NCBI RefSeq assembly: GCF_022376445.1
Contig: NW_025955063.1
Coordinates: 81,359-145,358, forward strand
Direction: 5' to 3'
Length of the DNA stretch: 64,000 bases
Source: Fomitopsis serialis
Lineage: Eukaryota > Basidiomycota > Agaricomycetes > Polyporales > Fomitopsidaceae
The translations under genes were made by a program, and so were the position numbers. Positions within the stretch are counted from its first letter, which is position 1. Each line of letters opens with the position of its first letter. Positions 24,260 to 35,919 of this stretch are shown piece by piece. The notes under the pieces were generated by a model that was given only the letters and a program-made list of their open reading frames with translations, did no database searches and was not told where the DNA came from.

Positions 24260-24774
24260 CCAGCCAGCCTCGCAGGATGACTGAACGAATGGCCAAGTCC
24301 GGGGACCGCGTCAGTGAGACCACGTGAACCAAAGAACATGGCTCGAGCTCAACGTCACTTGGGTCTCGGCCTAAAGCAAACAAAAAAAGCTTCGAAGACG
24401 TGAATGCTGGCGGTCTCGAGCAAGTCTCGAGCTCTACGGCAATGAGATTGACACAAATACACGAACGATCTGCACAACTGCGAGTGGATCTGTGACAGAC
24501 AAGTGACAGTCACATCGCTTCACTGGACGGCGTGACAATGGTCACGCAGACGCTCGCTGCGGTGCTCATGCGCTTTCCCAGCTCGTCCACCTCCTCCAAC
24601 GCTTCAAAGCTTCACAGCCGAGTCCCTGGTTCAAGGGCCTTGTAGACGACGCTGGCACGACAGACGATACCCCGTTGTACACTTACGACTCCGACTCGGT
24701 CATTAGACACCTACCTGGCCCTACCTCCATAACATTCCACTCCTTTACACGCCTAGACTCCGCTGCAAGTTAAA
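24260..24774. promoter_or_regulatory. Divergent promoter region of aminopeptidase P and the NIPA transporter
   Basis: A 515-bp gap between divergent start codons. No TATA box or coding potential is identified with confidence. Confidence 0.4.
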
Positions 24775-26375
24775 ATGGTGGATGACAAGTACATAGGGCT
24801 CATACTCGCCGTGTCGAGCTCGCTCGCCATCGGAACCAGCTTCATCATCACGAAAAAGGTCGGCTTGGCACGTGGTGCGGGGAGCAGTCGTGCTGAACCC
24901 AGTGCTAGGGCCTAAACGACGCAAGTAGTCGATCCACGTATGCACAGGCCTCGGACGACTATGCATATCTCAGAAGTCCAATATGGTGGGCAGGCATATC
25001 AACATGTGAGTCGTATTCTGGCGATTGGACGGTGTGTCTGGGTGTCTGACGGTGGATGGCACGGGCTGCAGTAATTCTAGGAGAAAGTGAGTACTATCCT
25101 GTGTATACTTTCGCACGTACAGACGACCCCTCTCTAGTCGCCAATTTTGCTGCGTACACATTTGCCCCGCCAATATTGGTCACGCCATTAGGTGCACTCA
25201 GCGTTATCATCGGGTCGGTTCAGCTCCCGCGTGCATCATGCTCGGCCATTGACTGCGTCCTGTAGCGCCGTCTTGGCATCCTTCCTACTGAATGAAGAGC
25301 TCGGTCACCTTGGGCGTGTCGGCTGCGCGCTATGTCTGCTCGGCTCCCTCATCATTGTGCTGCATGCACCAGAAGACAAGGAAATCAAGACGGTGGACGA
25401 AATCTTGCATTACGCTATGCAGCCCGGTGAGCTCGATATGTGTATATGAGGGATCTCAATGTTCTAAATCTCGCCTGGAGGCTTCCTGATGTACTGCTTC
25501 ACTGTCCTGGTGTTCAGCGTAGTGATGATCTGGGCGGTTGTCCCTAAGTATGGGCGGTCGAATCCGCTTGTGTACATCTCCATATGCTCGGTCGTCGGCT
25601 CGGTGTCTGTCATGGCGATCAAGGGGTTCGGTGTCGCGGTCAAGCTCACATTCGCGGGGAACAACCAGTTTACACATCTAAGCACCTACGTGTTCGGCAT
25701 CACCGTGGCGGGCTGCATCCTCGTGCAAATGAACTACTTCAACAAGGCGCTGGATACGTTCTCGACAAACGTGTACGTCGTTCCATAAGCACCGTGAGAC
25801 GTACTACATCCTCTCAGCGTGAACCCCATGTACTACGTCGGCTTCTCCACAGCGACCATCGTCGCTTCTGTCATCCTATTCCAGGGCTTCAACACCGATG
25901 ACCCAGCGAATTCAATATCCCTTCTTGCCGGCTTCATCACCACCTTCCTTGGTGTCCACTTGCTCGAGATCTCGCGGAAACCCGAGTCGCTGCCCACCGT
26001 CGCCAATGGCCATGGACACTCCGCGCTCGAGAGCGGGATAATGAATCCCCGCCTAAGCATCCAAGGCCGCGTGTCTCTCGACGGGTGGGGTGGCGCGGCA
26101 GGGTCGCCGGTTGGGGGCATGGGCCCACCACACAGCGCGCGTCACGGGCGGCAAGGCTCCGCGGGCTGCGCTCCGCGACGCTGTTCGACGCGTACGACGT
26201 GGAGGACGAAATCACGGACAACGTCGGGCTGACGCGGCTGCCGGAAGTGGTGGGCGAGGACGAGGACGATGACGAGCTGGAGCATGCGGACGAACGGACT
26301 CATTTGCGCTATCACCACGACGAGCGGCGGCATGGCTCGGGGAGCCCCGGCAGCCGACACGCGTCGCCGCGGTGA
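24775..26375 (+). CDS. NIPA-type magnesium transporter
   Basis: Multi-pass DMT-fold membrane protein of the NIPA family (Mg2+ uptake in characterised members). Seven exons: 24775-24858, 24909-25005, 25072-25086 (15 nt), 25138-25213, 25266-25426, 25481-25772 and 25818-26375. The start MVDDKYIGLILAVSSSLAIGTSFIITKKGLNDAS is typical. The micro-exon provides LILGE of LILGEIANFAAYTFAP. Later blocks are ILVTPLGALSVIIGAVLASFLLNEELG, KYGRSNPLVYISICSVVGSVSVMAIKGFG and QMNYFNKALDTFSTNVVNPMYYV. In the cytosolic tail the frame breaks at the G run 26163-26165; one more G gives LRSATLFDAYDVEDEI and an acidic end at 26375 (about 427 aa). Without it the tail ends earlier. Confidence 0.88.
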
Positions 26376-28060
26376 CATGCCTGTCTGACTGTGTTTAGTT
26401 GTATAGCTCTCTTGGTTGCGGACTAAAACTTACTATATACAACTACTACTCGTGTGTACTTTGGGGACTTATCTATGAGCTCTTGGATGCGTCCACGCAC
26501 ATGTTTTGACCAACCAGTACTTAGCGTTTTCCTCACTGTCACATTGAATCTGCCGCCGCTAAGTCGATGATCGTGATTCATAGCATTTGGTATGTACCGG
26601 TTGTCTTCGACTCTCCTGCACGTACTTATAATTGGTTTGGCTGCAGGGTCGCGGCGTGCTTTCGACCACACTTGACTCGTGTGCCTGTCCGACTGTTGAG
26701 CTCACTGGCGGACCAGTCTCAAAACGCTACATATATATTCTGCTCAGATCTCGATCAATCTGGAACCTAGTTGTGTGGCTGTACGTTGATCTCAACTTAC
26801 GTCCAACTTCGAGACTGATACTACTTAATAGACTCCCGGACCCGCAGTTGCATACTACTTTCCTGGCCATGCATGTCAGCGAGGATCCGTTGATCGTTCA
26901 CATGTCAGTCAGTCCCATGACCTCAGAATGCGCCATTGACATTCAGGCTATGATGGCGCAGCTGTGAACGTAGTCTGCCCACAGTACCCAGACGCTGCCT
27001 GGACTCTGGAGAACGGCATTATGACTCGGTACGAGTCTTCTTATGCTGCGGGCTCCGCTCATATCAGAACTCACAGCTGCGTCGGCGATGGGCTGGCGAC
27101 GGGACGCCCATGTATCGTAACGACGGATGACCCATCCGTCCTAAGTCGCCCGCCGGCTCCCCGGTGACCCTCGGGGATCAACGACCAACACCCAATTGCC
27201 GCGACGTCCGCTGTGAATGCTCCTACTCAACACAACCCCAGCCGGTGAGCATACTAGCTCTTGCATTTCAGCGCGCCGGCGGCATCCAGAAGACTAGCAT
27301 ATCGTTGGTAGCATTGGTAAAACGGTGCGTCCAAGGATCTACAAGGATGTTCACGGTGACTCCGCATGCATGTGTGTTGGTATTACTTTGGGTCAACAAC
27401 GGAGACTAGTGTGTTGGACGCGGTGATTGCACCGGTCAGTGCTATATCTACCGAAACACCCACTGCGGTTTACCTCCGGACAGAGAACACCAGTCGATGC
27501 GGCGCATGAACCGTTTTGCAGGTGCTTTGAGTACTCTTTGGCGGCCCGCGCGAGATGTTCTTGTACATATCTGGTCAGAACGACGAGTCGCTGACGGCAA
27601 CTGCTACTAGGTGCATCTGTCAACGCCACAATCCCAGTTGCTTGGAGTTGGCCGTAGTTCGCTAGTTCACCAGCCGAGATGACTCGTGCTCTATTGCCAA
27701 GTGGTTGCCCGGCGGTGGCGAAATCGTGGCGTACTGTGCAGGCAAGGTTTTCATGCACTGCTAGTTCGTCATTAGTCGCAGCTAATACAATAGTCAATTC
27801 AAGGACTGTATACAAGCCACGCCGAGTACATCTTTGCCGCTGGTCGCCGGGCCCGGGCCATTGCTTTTGATGGGTGTGTCTATACCGACCGCAACCCCAT
27901 CATTCATCGGGATACACCGTCTCGCGGCGACCCGTATGATTCGTGAGGATTGATGAGTACCGTTTCCAGCTAGTCTGAAAAGGAAAACCAGTGCTGGACA
28001 GAGGGCCATATAATGGGTAGTCTGAGGTGCTGCCAACCCCACTCCGCTCTGCTCGTAGAG
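26376..28060 (+). repeat. Degenerate upstream repeat copy R1 plus promoter of peptide locus A
   Basis: From about 26830 on, this stretch aligns with R2 (29480-30714), R3 (32160-33275) and R4 (36040-37297). Shared landmarks in order are a 'gcgccattgacattcag' block, a 'tggaacacgg'-like block, 'actcacagctgcgtcggcga' and an 'aggactgtatacaagcc' block. It ends in the conserved core promoter. No supported gene. It is the most eroded copy. Confidence 0.6.
28009..28014 (+). promoter_or_regulatory. TATA box of class I peptide locus A
   Basis: TATAAT in the context 'gctggacagagggccatataatggg', about 50 bp before the ATG. The same box and flanks precede loci B (30662), C (33223), D (37244) and F (63487-63494, minus). 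Confidence 0.7.
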
Positions 28061-28529
28061 ATGAAGTTCACGTCTGCCTTTCTCTTCAGCGCTGCTGCTC
28101 TGTTCTATGCTGCTTACGCAGCTCCCACTGGTGTAACCGATGGTCAGTTACGACGTACTGTGCATGTCGTTCCGATGTTCGCTTGATCTTGACCCCATCG
28201 CAGGGCTCTCTCGACGCACCGGTGGTGAGGCGTACACCACCCCGCCGGATGGTGAGACTCGGTAAAGGACGCAATAATCCATACTTTTCTAACCAAACCA
28301 CATAGACCTCGAGAAGCGCGTCGGTGGTGAAGTTTACACTTCCCCGCCGGACGGTGAGATTTCGCGAAGTATGCAAGGGGTCCATAGTTAGTTTACCATT
28401 GGTTTCGCTCTCAGACCTCGAGAAGCGCGTCGGGGGTGAAGTGTACACGTCCCCGCCCGATGGTGAGATCTCGTCAAACATGCAGAACATCTGCGTTTAG
28501 CTAAACTAATGACGCTCTTAGATCTTTGA
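28061..28529 (+). CDS. Secreted repeat-peptide precursor, class I locus A
   Basis: Exons 28061-28142, 28204-28251, 28306-28353, 28415-28462, then 28522 onward. Exon 1 is a signal peptide (MKFTSAFLFSAAALFYAAYA, then APTGVTD). Each of the next three 48-nt exons gives one repeat: GLSRRTGGEAYTTPPD, DLEKRVGGEVYTSPPD and DLEKRVGGEVYTSPPD. All introns are phase 1. A fifth repeat exon (28522-28573) is decayed: an extra T creates an immediate stop (28527-28529) and a second in-frame TAA follows, so the predicted product is 77 aa with three cores. Closest to locus C. Cleavage by a Kex2-like protease after RR/KR is inferred. Confidence 0.8.
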
Positions 28530-30714
28530 GGAGCGCACTGGCGGCGAGGCCTAATACATCACCTCGAATGAGGGTAAGCTATGTCTTGCGCAGCCATTTT
28601 CGCGCGCTAACTTGAACTCGATTCAAAGAAGAGTATTAGCCACGCCATCGGACGCATGATCCTCTATGATCATAGTGTCGGGAAATGATCTTGGAATGCA
28701 GCTGTGAAATGTGAAGTGACGTAGTGATGAATGATGTTTGACTTGCTTCAGCGCAATGCAATGTTGTATGATGGTCCTCCTTCGAGTCTACATCGTAGAA
28801 GCTCGCACTTTCCGTCGGCATTAACCCGTTGATCTAAAGTTGGTCAGTACATAAGTTCTTTTTTATGTCTCTCCGTGTGGCCACCGTGACACTCTAGCAG
28901 TTGCGGTCGGCGGTCGGCGTGACATAGCACATGACGTGTGACAGTCAACCGGCTTGTGCCCGAGAAAGGCAAGTCGGATTAGCTTCGCTGCAGGGCTGCG
29001 GCGTAAGTACTTGCCACCACACTGGAATTGCATGCCTGTCCGACTGTCGAGGTACGCAGCGACGTTGCTGGAGTGCACTTCTGTCGACTGATCATGTATG
29101 GCGGGCCAGTTTGGAAAGTATGCTTGATCAATATTTCAATGTGGAACCTGGCAGCTGTGTGGGACCGACGCTGATCCAACGCCCAATCAAGGACTCAGAC
29201 AGCAGTCCACAGCACGTACTGTCAGGACGCTATACGTAATCATACTGTAGATCTGCTCCGCCCTGTCAACATACTCGGAGCGAAGGCGCTCTGACAGTTT
29301 ATGCCAAAACTTCAATTGTCAGTGCAATAATGCCGTGACCGTTGTCGTGCCTAACAAAGGCGGCGGCTAACAGGTGTCTGCATGAACTTGAACCAGGTAC
29401 GTGCAGCCAATCTTCATCACAATACGGGCTACGGATGCCAATACTCAGCGAAACGAATGAGACACTTGGTCCGAATCAGGTCTGACTCTCCAGGACCAGC
29501 AGTTGTATACCACTCTCCTGGCTCTGTCAGCGAGGGTCACGGTCCGTCGATCGACGTCGCTCATGTGCAAATCAGTCCTATTGGCTTAGATTGCGCCATC
29601 GCCATTCAGGACGGCGCAGCCAGTGAACGTGGGCTGCTCACTGCTCCGACCGGAGACCGCCTGGAACACGGTATTGGCATGACCCACGGTGCGGTTCTCC
29701 TTAAGTCCGCTGCGATCTTCGCTCACATTACAACTCACAGCTGCGTTGGCGAGGACGCCTGTCGTGATCCATGGGCGGTCTGTCCAATGCAGCTTGCCAG
29801 CATTCCGATGACCGGAACCAATGACCGACTGAAAACTTCGGCGTCCGGTGTATCTGTCGCGCAAACGTGCGCAGTATTGGCCCCATGTCAACTCGCCGCC
29901 ACGGCACGAGCGACACTTTATAAAGTGCGCGGTGATGTGGTGAATGCGCGCAATGATCGTTCAGCTCTTTATGGTGCCAATGCGCCAGACCTATATACTA
30001 CTAGCCCTTGCCTACTCCGAATCTCCGCGACACTGGCACGTCGTTGGTCGAACGGTACGTCCATGGCGATGTGTATGATCCTGTGTTGAACAGTGATTTA
30101 CCTCTAGACAGATAACGTGGGGATGGCGCGTGAAGTGTCTTGCAAGCGCACTGAGTGGTGTCCGGCCGCCTGCGGGACATGACTTTGTACATACCTTCCA
30201 GGACAGGCTGATGGATCGTCGACGGCGCCCAGTGACTGCTAAGTCGGCGGCATCTGTCAACACCACACTCGCAGTTGTTTGCTGGGAGCTAGTCGTAGCT
30301 CGCTAGCTCACCAATTGAGGTCATGCTCTACTGCTAAGTAGCAGCTCAGCAGTAGCGGCCTTGTCTCGTACTCACAGGCAGGGCCATGCATTGCTAGTTC
30401 GCCACGACTTGCGACTAATCTCACCCTGATTCAATGGTTTTATTTGAGGACTGTAGACCTTTCAAAGACCACGGCGCCGCGCGTGGGCCACTGTCTCTGA
30501 TGACTGTGTCTATGTGGACCGCAATCTCATCATCTCGACAGGGCTTGTGGGACGGTCAAGCTTCAAACCTTGCGAGACGGTGACCTCCGCCCATCTATCC
30601 GCATTCGATAGCCACTGTCTCCATCTAGACGAACAACGCAGAATGGCGCTGGATGGAGGGCTATATAATAGTAGCACCCAGGGCTGCTGACCCCATTCAC
30701 CTCTGCTCACCGAG
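28530..30714 (+). repeat. Locus A 3' flank and upstream repeat copy R2
   Basis: Holds the decayed repeat exon remnant to 28573. A dispersed repeat about 80 bp long sits near 28920-29010 (also at about 31940 and 41320). The R2 copy of the upstream repeat runs from about 29480. No gene supported. The open frame at 29382-30089 lies inside the repeat and is not conserved in R1, R3 or R4, so I do not call it. Confidence 0.55.
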
Positions 30715-31326
30715 ATGAAGTTCACGTCTGCTATCTTCTTCAGTGCTGTTGCTCTGTTCCACGCCGCTTGCGCGGCCCCAGCTATTGAGACCGACGCTCT
30801 GCTCTCTCGACGCGTACGCCCCGGTGGCGTGTACATCTCGTCGGGTGGTATGGTTGTCCTTCGTCTCCGACTCGGATGATCTGGGTTTCGCTGACCCGGT
30901 GTTCCTTAGACGTTGTTAAACGCACCGATGGTATATACCTTTTGTCAGACGGTATGGTTACCCCTCGCCTCTGATGATTCGGGTTTCGCTGACCCAGTGT
31001 TACTTAGACGTTGTTAAACGCACCGACGGTATATACCTTTTGTCGGACGGTATGGTTTGCCCTCGCAACTGCTGATACAGATTTCGCTGAACGAGCGGTC
31101 CTTAGACGTCGTGAAACGTACCGGCGGTGACGTGGATGGTGAGAGTTCCGGAAGCATGCAGAACACACTCGTTTTTGCTGACTGGTTGCTTTAGCCCTCG
31201 ATAAGCGCGCCGGCGGCGAGCTCTACATCATCACCGATGGTAAAACCGCTCACTAGGTCTCAGTGATGTAGGCTGACGGGTTATGACACAGATGTAATGA
31301 AGCGCGATGGCGGCGCCGTGGCCTAA
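30715..31326 (+). CDS. Secreted repeat-peptide precursor, class I locus B
   Basis: Six exons: 30715-30847, 30910-30951, 31008-31049, 31106-31138, 31195-31239 and 31292-31326, all phase 1, 109 aa. The signal peptide is MKFTSAIFFSAVALFHAACA. The first core is on exon 1 after RR (VRPGGVYISSG). Then come DVVKRTDGIYLLSD twice (nearly identical exons and introns, a recent duplication), DVVKRTGGDVD, ALDKRAGGELYIITD and DVMKRDGGAVA followed by a stop. Kex2-like KR precedes every core and most cores contain Tyr. TATA at 30662-30668. Sister of locus D. Confidence 0.82.
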
Positions 31327-33275
31327 GCTTATAACGGTGTGTATCCGCTTGGATGTCCAGTTTTTTACACTGATAATATACCTCAGAGCTCGATGAAAGC
31401 CTTTAGACGAAGACGAATAGCCACAGTGAATTCAAGCTATATCGGTGGACGCATGGTCTGGTGATGGGCGGCCGTAGCCTCGATGGGTCGTTGACAATGA
31501 GCATGCCTTGAAGGATATACGTCGTGGTGAATGGTTGTTACACTAGCACTGATGCATCGTTGTGTGATTATTTCGTGGTCTTCAACCCGCTATCACTCGC
31601 GTCATGGTACCCTCAGGCTAGCTTCAAGTGGTATTGTCGCCGATACAGTATCAATATGTTGGCCAGTAAGTATTCCGAGAACTCAGTGTTGCGCTGTCCA
31701 CCGACTTATTCCTTTATCATAGTACTTACTAGTGCGTCAACCTAGCAATTTGCATCTATGTACGGGGTAACACAGATACGGCTAGCCTATTAAGTACCGT
31801 GATTCCCGAGTGAGAGCAAAACTTTGGGTCGAACTTAGTACAGCTGCTGTAGAAACGGTAGGTCGAATTAGAGTCGATCCACAGCCTGACAGTGATCTCG
31901 AGTCGGAGTCGCCGGACAGCGTGACAGAAAGTGGTGACGAGGCACATGATGTGTGACGCTTGACGAGCTCGCGTGCCCAGAAAGGCAAGTCATGCTGTCG
32001 TCCAACTGTCGTCCGCCAGAAAACCTGGCACTGGCAGAAACCTTGCAGAAACCCTGCAGAAACCTTGCAGTCGCAAGGTATGTAATTCTGCTATCTCGAT
32101 CAATGTGGTTTGTGGAACCTAATTGTGCGGCCGTACCCTGATCCCTCGCCCAATCGAGGCTACACTCCTGGACCCGTACTAGCCTCGCCCATGAGCTTAG
32201 AATGCGCCATTGACATACAGGATGGCGCAGTTGTCAATGTGGACTGGTCACTGCGCAGACCGCCTGGACTCCACGGCATCTCGGTATGATTTTATTATTA
32301 CTTATGCTGCAGTTTCCGCCCACATCAGAACTCAGAGCTGCGTCGTCCGCGGACGCCCATACATGTATCATTGTATCATGATGATGCGACCATGCGTCCT
32401 AAGTCGCCCGCCAGCTCCCCAATTACCGTCGGAGATCAATGCCATCTGCCAACTGCCGCGGCGTACGATGCGAATGCTCAGAACAAAAACTCAGTTGGTG
32501 AGCATCCAAGCTGTTGTGGAATAGCGTACCTGTGGCATACAGAAGAGTAGCCTATTGTTGATGGCATTGGTAGTACAATTGCGTCCAAGGATGTTCGTGA
32601 CGGTGACGCGGACACGTGTGTTGGACACAGTGATCGCGGACAGCATTATATCCACCGAACAGCCATGATTTAACTTACCTCCGGACAGAGAACACAGGTC
32701 GACGGCGCGTGAACCATTTTGCAGGTACGCCGAGTACTCAACGCGACATGTTCGTGCACACCTGGACAGAACGATGACTCGGAGGTGCTGATGGCGTCTA
32801 CTTCTAGGTGCATCTGTCAACGCCACATTACGTCGCTAGAATCCCAATTGCTTGGAGGAGATCGTAGCTCACTAGCTCACCAGCGGAGATCCGAGTCATG
32901 CACTGTTACCAAGTAACTCCCGGCAGTGACGAAATTGTGGCGTACTGTGTGCAAGGTCTTCATGTACTGCTAGTCCGTCATGAGTCGCAGCTAATGCAAT
33001 GGTTAATTCAAGGACTGTATACAAGCCCACGTTCAGTACATCTTTCCCGCCGGGCGCCGGGCCAAGCCATTGTTTCTGATGGTTGTGCCTGTACAGACCG
33101 TATCCCCATCATTTATCTGGACATACGTGCCATCTCGCGACTACCCGTACAGTGATTTGCGAGCATTGATGAGTACCGTTTCAGCTAGTCTGAAAACGCA
33201 AAACAGCGCTGGATGGAGGGCTATATAATGGGCAGTCTGAGGTACTGCAACCCCCACTCAGCTCTGCTCGTAGAG
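31327..33275 (+). repeat. Locus B 3' flank and upstream repeat copy R3
   Basis: The 3' flank of B is shared with D: 'agctcgatgaaagccttta', then 'gcatggtctggtgatggg'. It also holds a block near 31604-31690 that recurs at about 34200 and 38100, the dispersed repeat at about 31940-32025, and the R3 upstream repeat from about 32160. No gene supported. Confidence 0.55.
33223..33229 (+). promoter_or_regulatory. TATA box of class I peptide locus C
   Basis: TATATAA in 'gctggatggagggctatataatggg', about 50 bp before the ATG. The flanks are nearly identical to locus B. Confidence 0.75.
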
Positions 33276-34034
33276 ATGAAGTTCACGTCTGCCTTTCTCT
33301 TCAGCGCGGCCGCTCTGTTTTACGGTGCTTATGCAGCCCCCACTGATGTGACCAACGGTCAGTTATGATGTACTATGCATGTTGGTCGCTCGATTCTGAC
33401 CCTCATCGCAGGGCTCTCTCGACGCACCGGTGGTGAAGTGTATATCACTTCGTCTGATGGTGAGAGGCTGTGCAAGATATGCAAGACATCCGTGAGTTGC
33501 TAACCAGCTCTCTTAGACCTGGACAAGCGCACGGGTGGCGAGGTATACATTACACCGCCGGATGGTGAGACTGAGCGTGCGGAACGTCACCGTCTGGCTG
33601 ACAATTTCTCCTAGACCTGGACAAGCGCACGGGCGGAGAGGTGTACATTACATCGCCGGATGGTGAGACTAAGCATGCGGAACATCTCCGTTTTGCTGAC
33701 GAGTTCCCCTAGACCTGGAGAAGCGCAAGGGTGGTGAAGTGTATACTTCCTCCGATGGTGAGGTCTTGCGCGGAAAGCCGCGCATCTATTTTGCTTACCC
33801 GTTCTTTTAGATCTCAAGAAGCGCACTGGTGGCGAAGTGTACACGTTCCCGCCCGATGGTGAGATTCCGTCGAACATGCAGAACATCGGCATTTGGCTAA
33901 TCCCGGGCCAACCCTCAGATCTTGACAAGCGCACTGGCGGCGAGGTCTACATCACCTCGAGTGACGGTAAGCTATCTCCAGCGTCACAGCCATGTTCGCG
34001 CACTAACTTCATAGCGCGATTTAAAGACGATTAA
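33276..34034 (+). CDS. Secreted repeat-peptide precursor, class I locus C (six cores)
   Basis: The clearest class I gene. Eight exons: 33276-33357, 33412-33459, 33517-33564, 33615-33662, 33713-33757, 33811-33858, 33919-33966 and 34015-34034, giving 128 aa. All seven introns are phase 1 with good GT..AG signals. After the signal peptide (MKFTSAFLFSAAALFYGAYA) each middle exon encodes exactly one unit: GLSRRTGGEVYITSSD, DLDKRTGGEVYITPPD, DLDKRTGGEVYITSPD, DLEKRKGGEVYTSSD, DLKKRTGGEVYTFPPD and DLDKRTGGEVYITSSD. The last exon is ARFKDD and a stop. Cores share [T/K]GGEVY followed by Ser/Thr/Pro and Asp. Inferred secretory-pathway processing at KR/RR. The mature form is unknown. Confidence 0.88.
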
Positions 34035-34375
34035 ATCTGATGAGCCAGATCGTGGGGCGCATGGTCTATGATCTCAGCGACGGGAAATGGTCTTGGAGAG
34101 GTCGTCAAGTGTGCGGCTGTGAAATGTATAGGCAGTGGTTTGAATGATGTTCGACTTGTTTGCAATGCAGTGTGGGATACTTATGCTACCACTTGTGTCA
34201 TGGTACCCTCAGGCTAGCTGCAAATGACACTTGTCACCGGTACAGTATCATTCAATAGTTGGCCAGTAAGTATTCCGAGCAACAGTTGCTTATTTCGGAA
34301 TGGGATCGCCGCGCCACGGTTGGCCTTGTGGCGTTTGAGTTCGAACCTGAATTTACTTACCTCGCAAGTATTACT
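34035..34375. other. Locus C 3' flank
   Basis: Contains the short block 'ttggccagtaagtattccgag' that also follows loci B and D. No gene. Confidence 0.45.
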
Positions 34376-35919
34376 TACTCGTGTGCATCCGCTGTGGCCT
34401 GCAAGGCGAGAGAAAACCTAGCTGCATCGACATGCCACAGGGAAACCTCGATCTAGGCACCTTGCTCGGCAAGGTCCCTGAGAATCAGCCCAACAGGGAC
34501 CGTGAGCTCCTGGCTCTGTACACGCATCGATTGGACTATCTGCCGTTGATTGCTGGAACTGTGAAGATGCCTCGCGGGCGAACTCATTCCAGGCTAGTCA
34601 TGTAATCGTATGGCTGGTCGATCAAGTATGCTGGGACGTGCCTGGAGCTGGTTGGTGCCCTGCACGATGCTCTAGTTGGTGAGTTCGTTGCTGCCCTACC
34701 ATCGCTTGCTGTATTTGAACTTGAACCGGCACCAGGACATCGAGCCGCCTTTGAGAACGGAGTGGCACATCACGATCTGAGCACGAGAACATCCTCATCA
34801 CACGCGAAACTGCGAAGGGCCGCCGCGGCATTGTTATCGACTTCGATTTCGCGACGATGCTGGACGACAAGATGAATGCCGCTGACACCCCGACTGTAAG
34901 TTGACCTGCTGCGCTGTTCACTGACACGCATTAACTCGTCGGCGTGATAGGGAACGCGGCCGTATATGTCTGGCGAGCTCCTAGGGGGGATCTGGTATGT
35001 GCCTACCTTCGTTGCGACGCCGGATGGGGACCTAGTGGTTGCTGTCGAGCCTCATCCCAAATATTCCTTCTATCATGACCTGGAGAGTATCTTCTGGATT
35101 CTCCTGTTCACCTCCATCTCAAGTTCCGGTCCAGCAATGCGTAGGGAGGCCTTTTGCAATGGTACAGACACGGCCTTGGCCAACAAATTTTACCAGCTCA
35201 TTCAAGCGCCGGACAACTCGCAACTCGCAGAGAACAAACAAGCGATCATGACTCACAATAAGGCTTTCCTCTTGGTGTTGTGCTTCGTGGATGACTACTA
35301 CAAGCCCCTGATACGACTCCTGCGGCGTCTGTGGAACATCCTGAATCCAGCATACGAGTCGCGAAACTTCGTGGTGAATGATATCATGCACGACGATTTC
35401 TTGGCCGCCTTCGAGCAGACGGAAGAGGAGCTCCAGAACACGCCAGAGGACCTCACGCCTGAGCAGAAGAAAGCGCTAAACCAAGAACTGGCCCGGAGAG
35501 AGGCGGACCTCACTGACTGGGAACATAGCCCTCGTTCAGCTGTGCCTCATCCCCAAGCCCGGCGAGCGAACACTGAACTGGATGACCAGGGCGATGGGGA
35601 TGATGAAGAGAGCGATTCCTCGCATCCGCGGCCGCCTAGGGGTAATACTGCGAAAGATCGTGGCCATGTATCGCTCAAGTCCCAACCGACGCCCCGACCG
35701 ACGACCCGAAAGACCTCGAACGCCGTCGTCGGCAGGGTCACGCGGTCTCGGTCTATGGCTCGCCGCAAGGCGGAGCAGGGTCCGTCGAGATCCGCAACAT
35801 CACTGAGGTCCGACAGCGAACCGCCTCAGTCGAGGGCTATTCCGATTGAAGTCGACAGGAGAGACGTCCAAGGGCCGCGGTCGCGGCGGTGGCAAACAAT
35901 CTACGCGAGGACCTGCTAG
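34376..35919 (+). pseudogene. FunK1-type kinase, C-terminal half, decayed duplicate
   Basis: Duplicate of the minus-strand kinase at 44844-46612, starting abruptly inside the coding region. It keeps ESYGW-like and HHDLST blocks, then TRPYMSGELLGGIWYVPTF, YSFYHDLESIFW and a long acidic/basic tail. Defects relative to the other copy are a GAA to TAA stop after SRLVM (about 34603), a lost base within the catalytic loop region (HDLST, then ENI out of frame, about 34790), and no N-terminal half. The stretch 34966-35919 is open and was aligned without a break. It is inserted between peptide loci C and D and was probably copied there together with nothing upstream of the breakpoint. Confidence 0.75.

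Noticed and set aside
29382..30089. 235-aa ORF between peptide loci A and B
   Set aside because: It lies in the upstream repeat R2 and is not kept open in R1, R3 or R4. Codon pattern and lack of domains argue against a gene.
28060..34034. CRISPR-like array, because of short repeats with regular spacing
   Set aside because: Repeats are protein-coding exons, vary at codon third positions and are separated by introns with splice signals in a eukaryotic genome.
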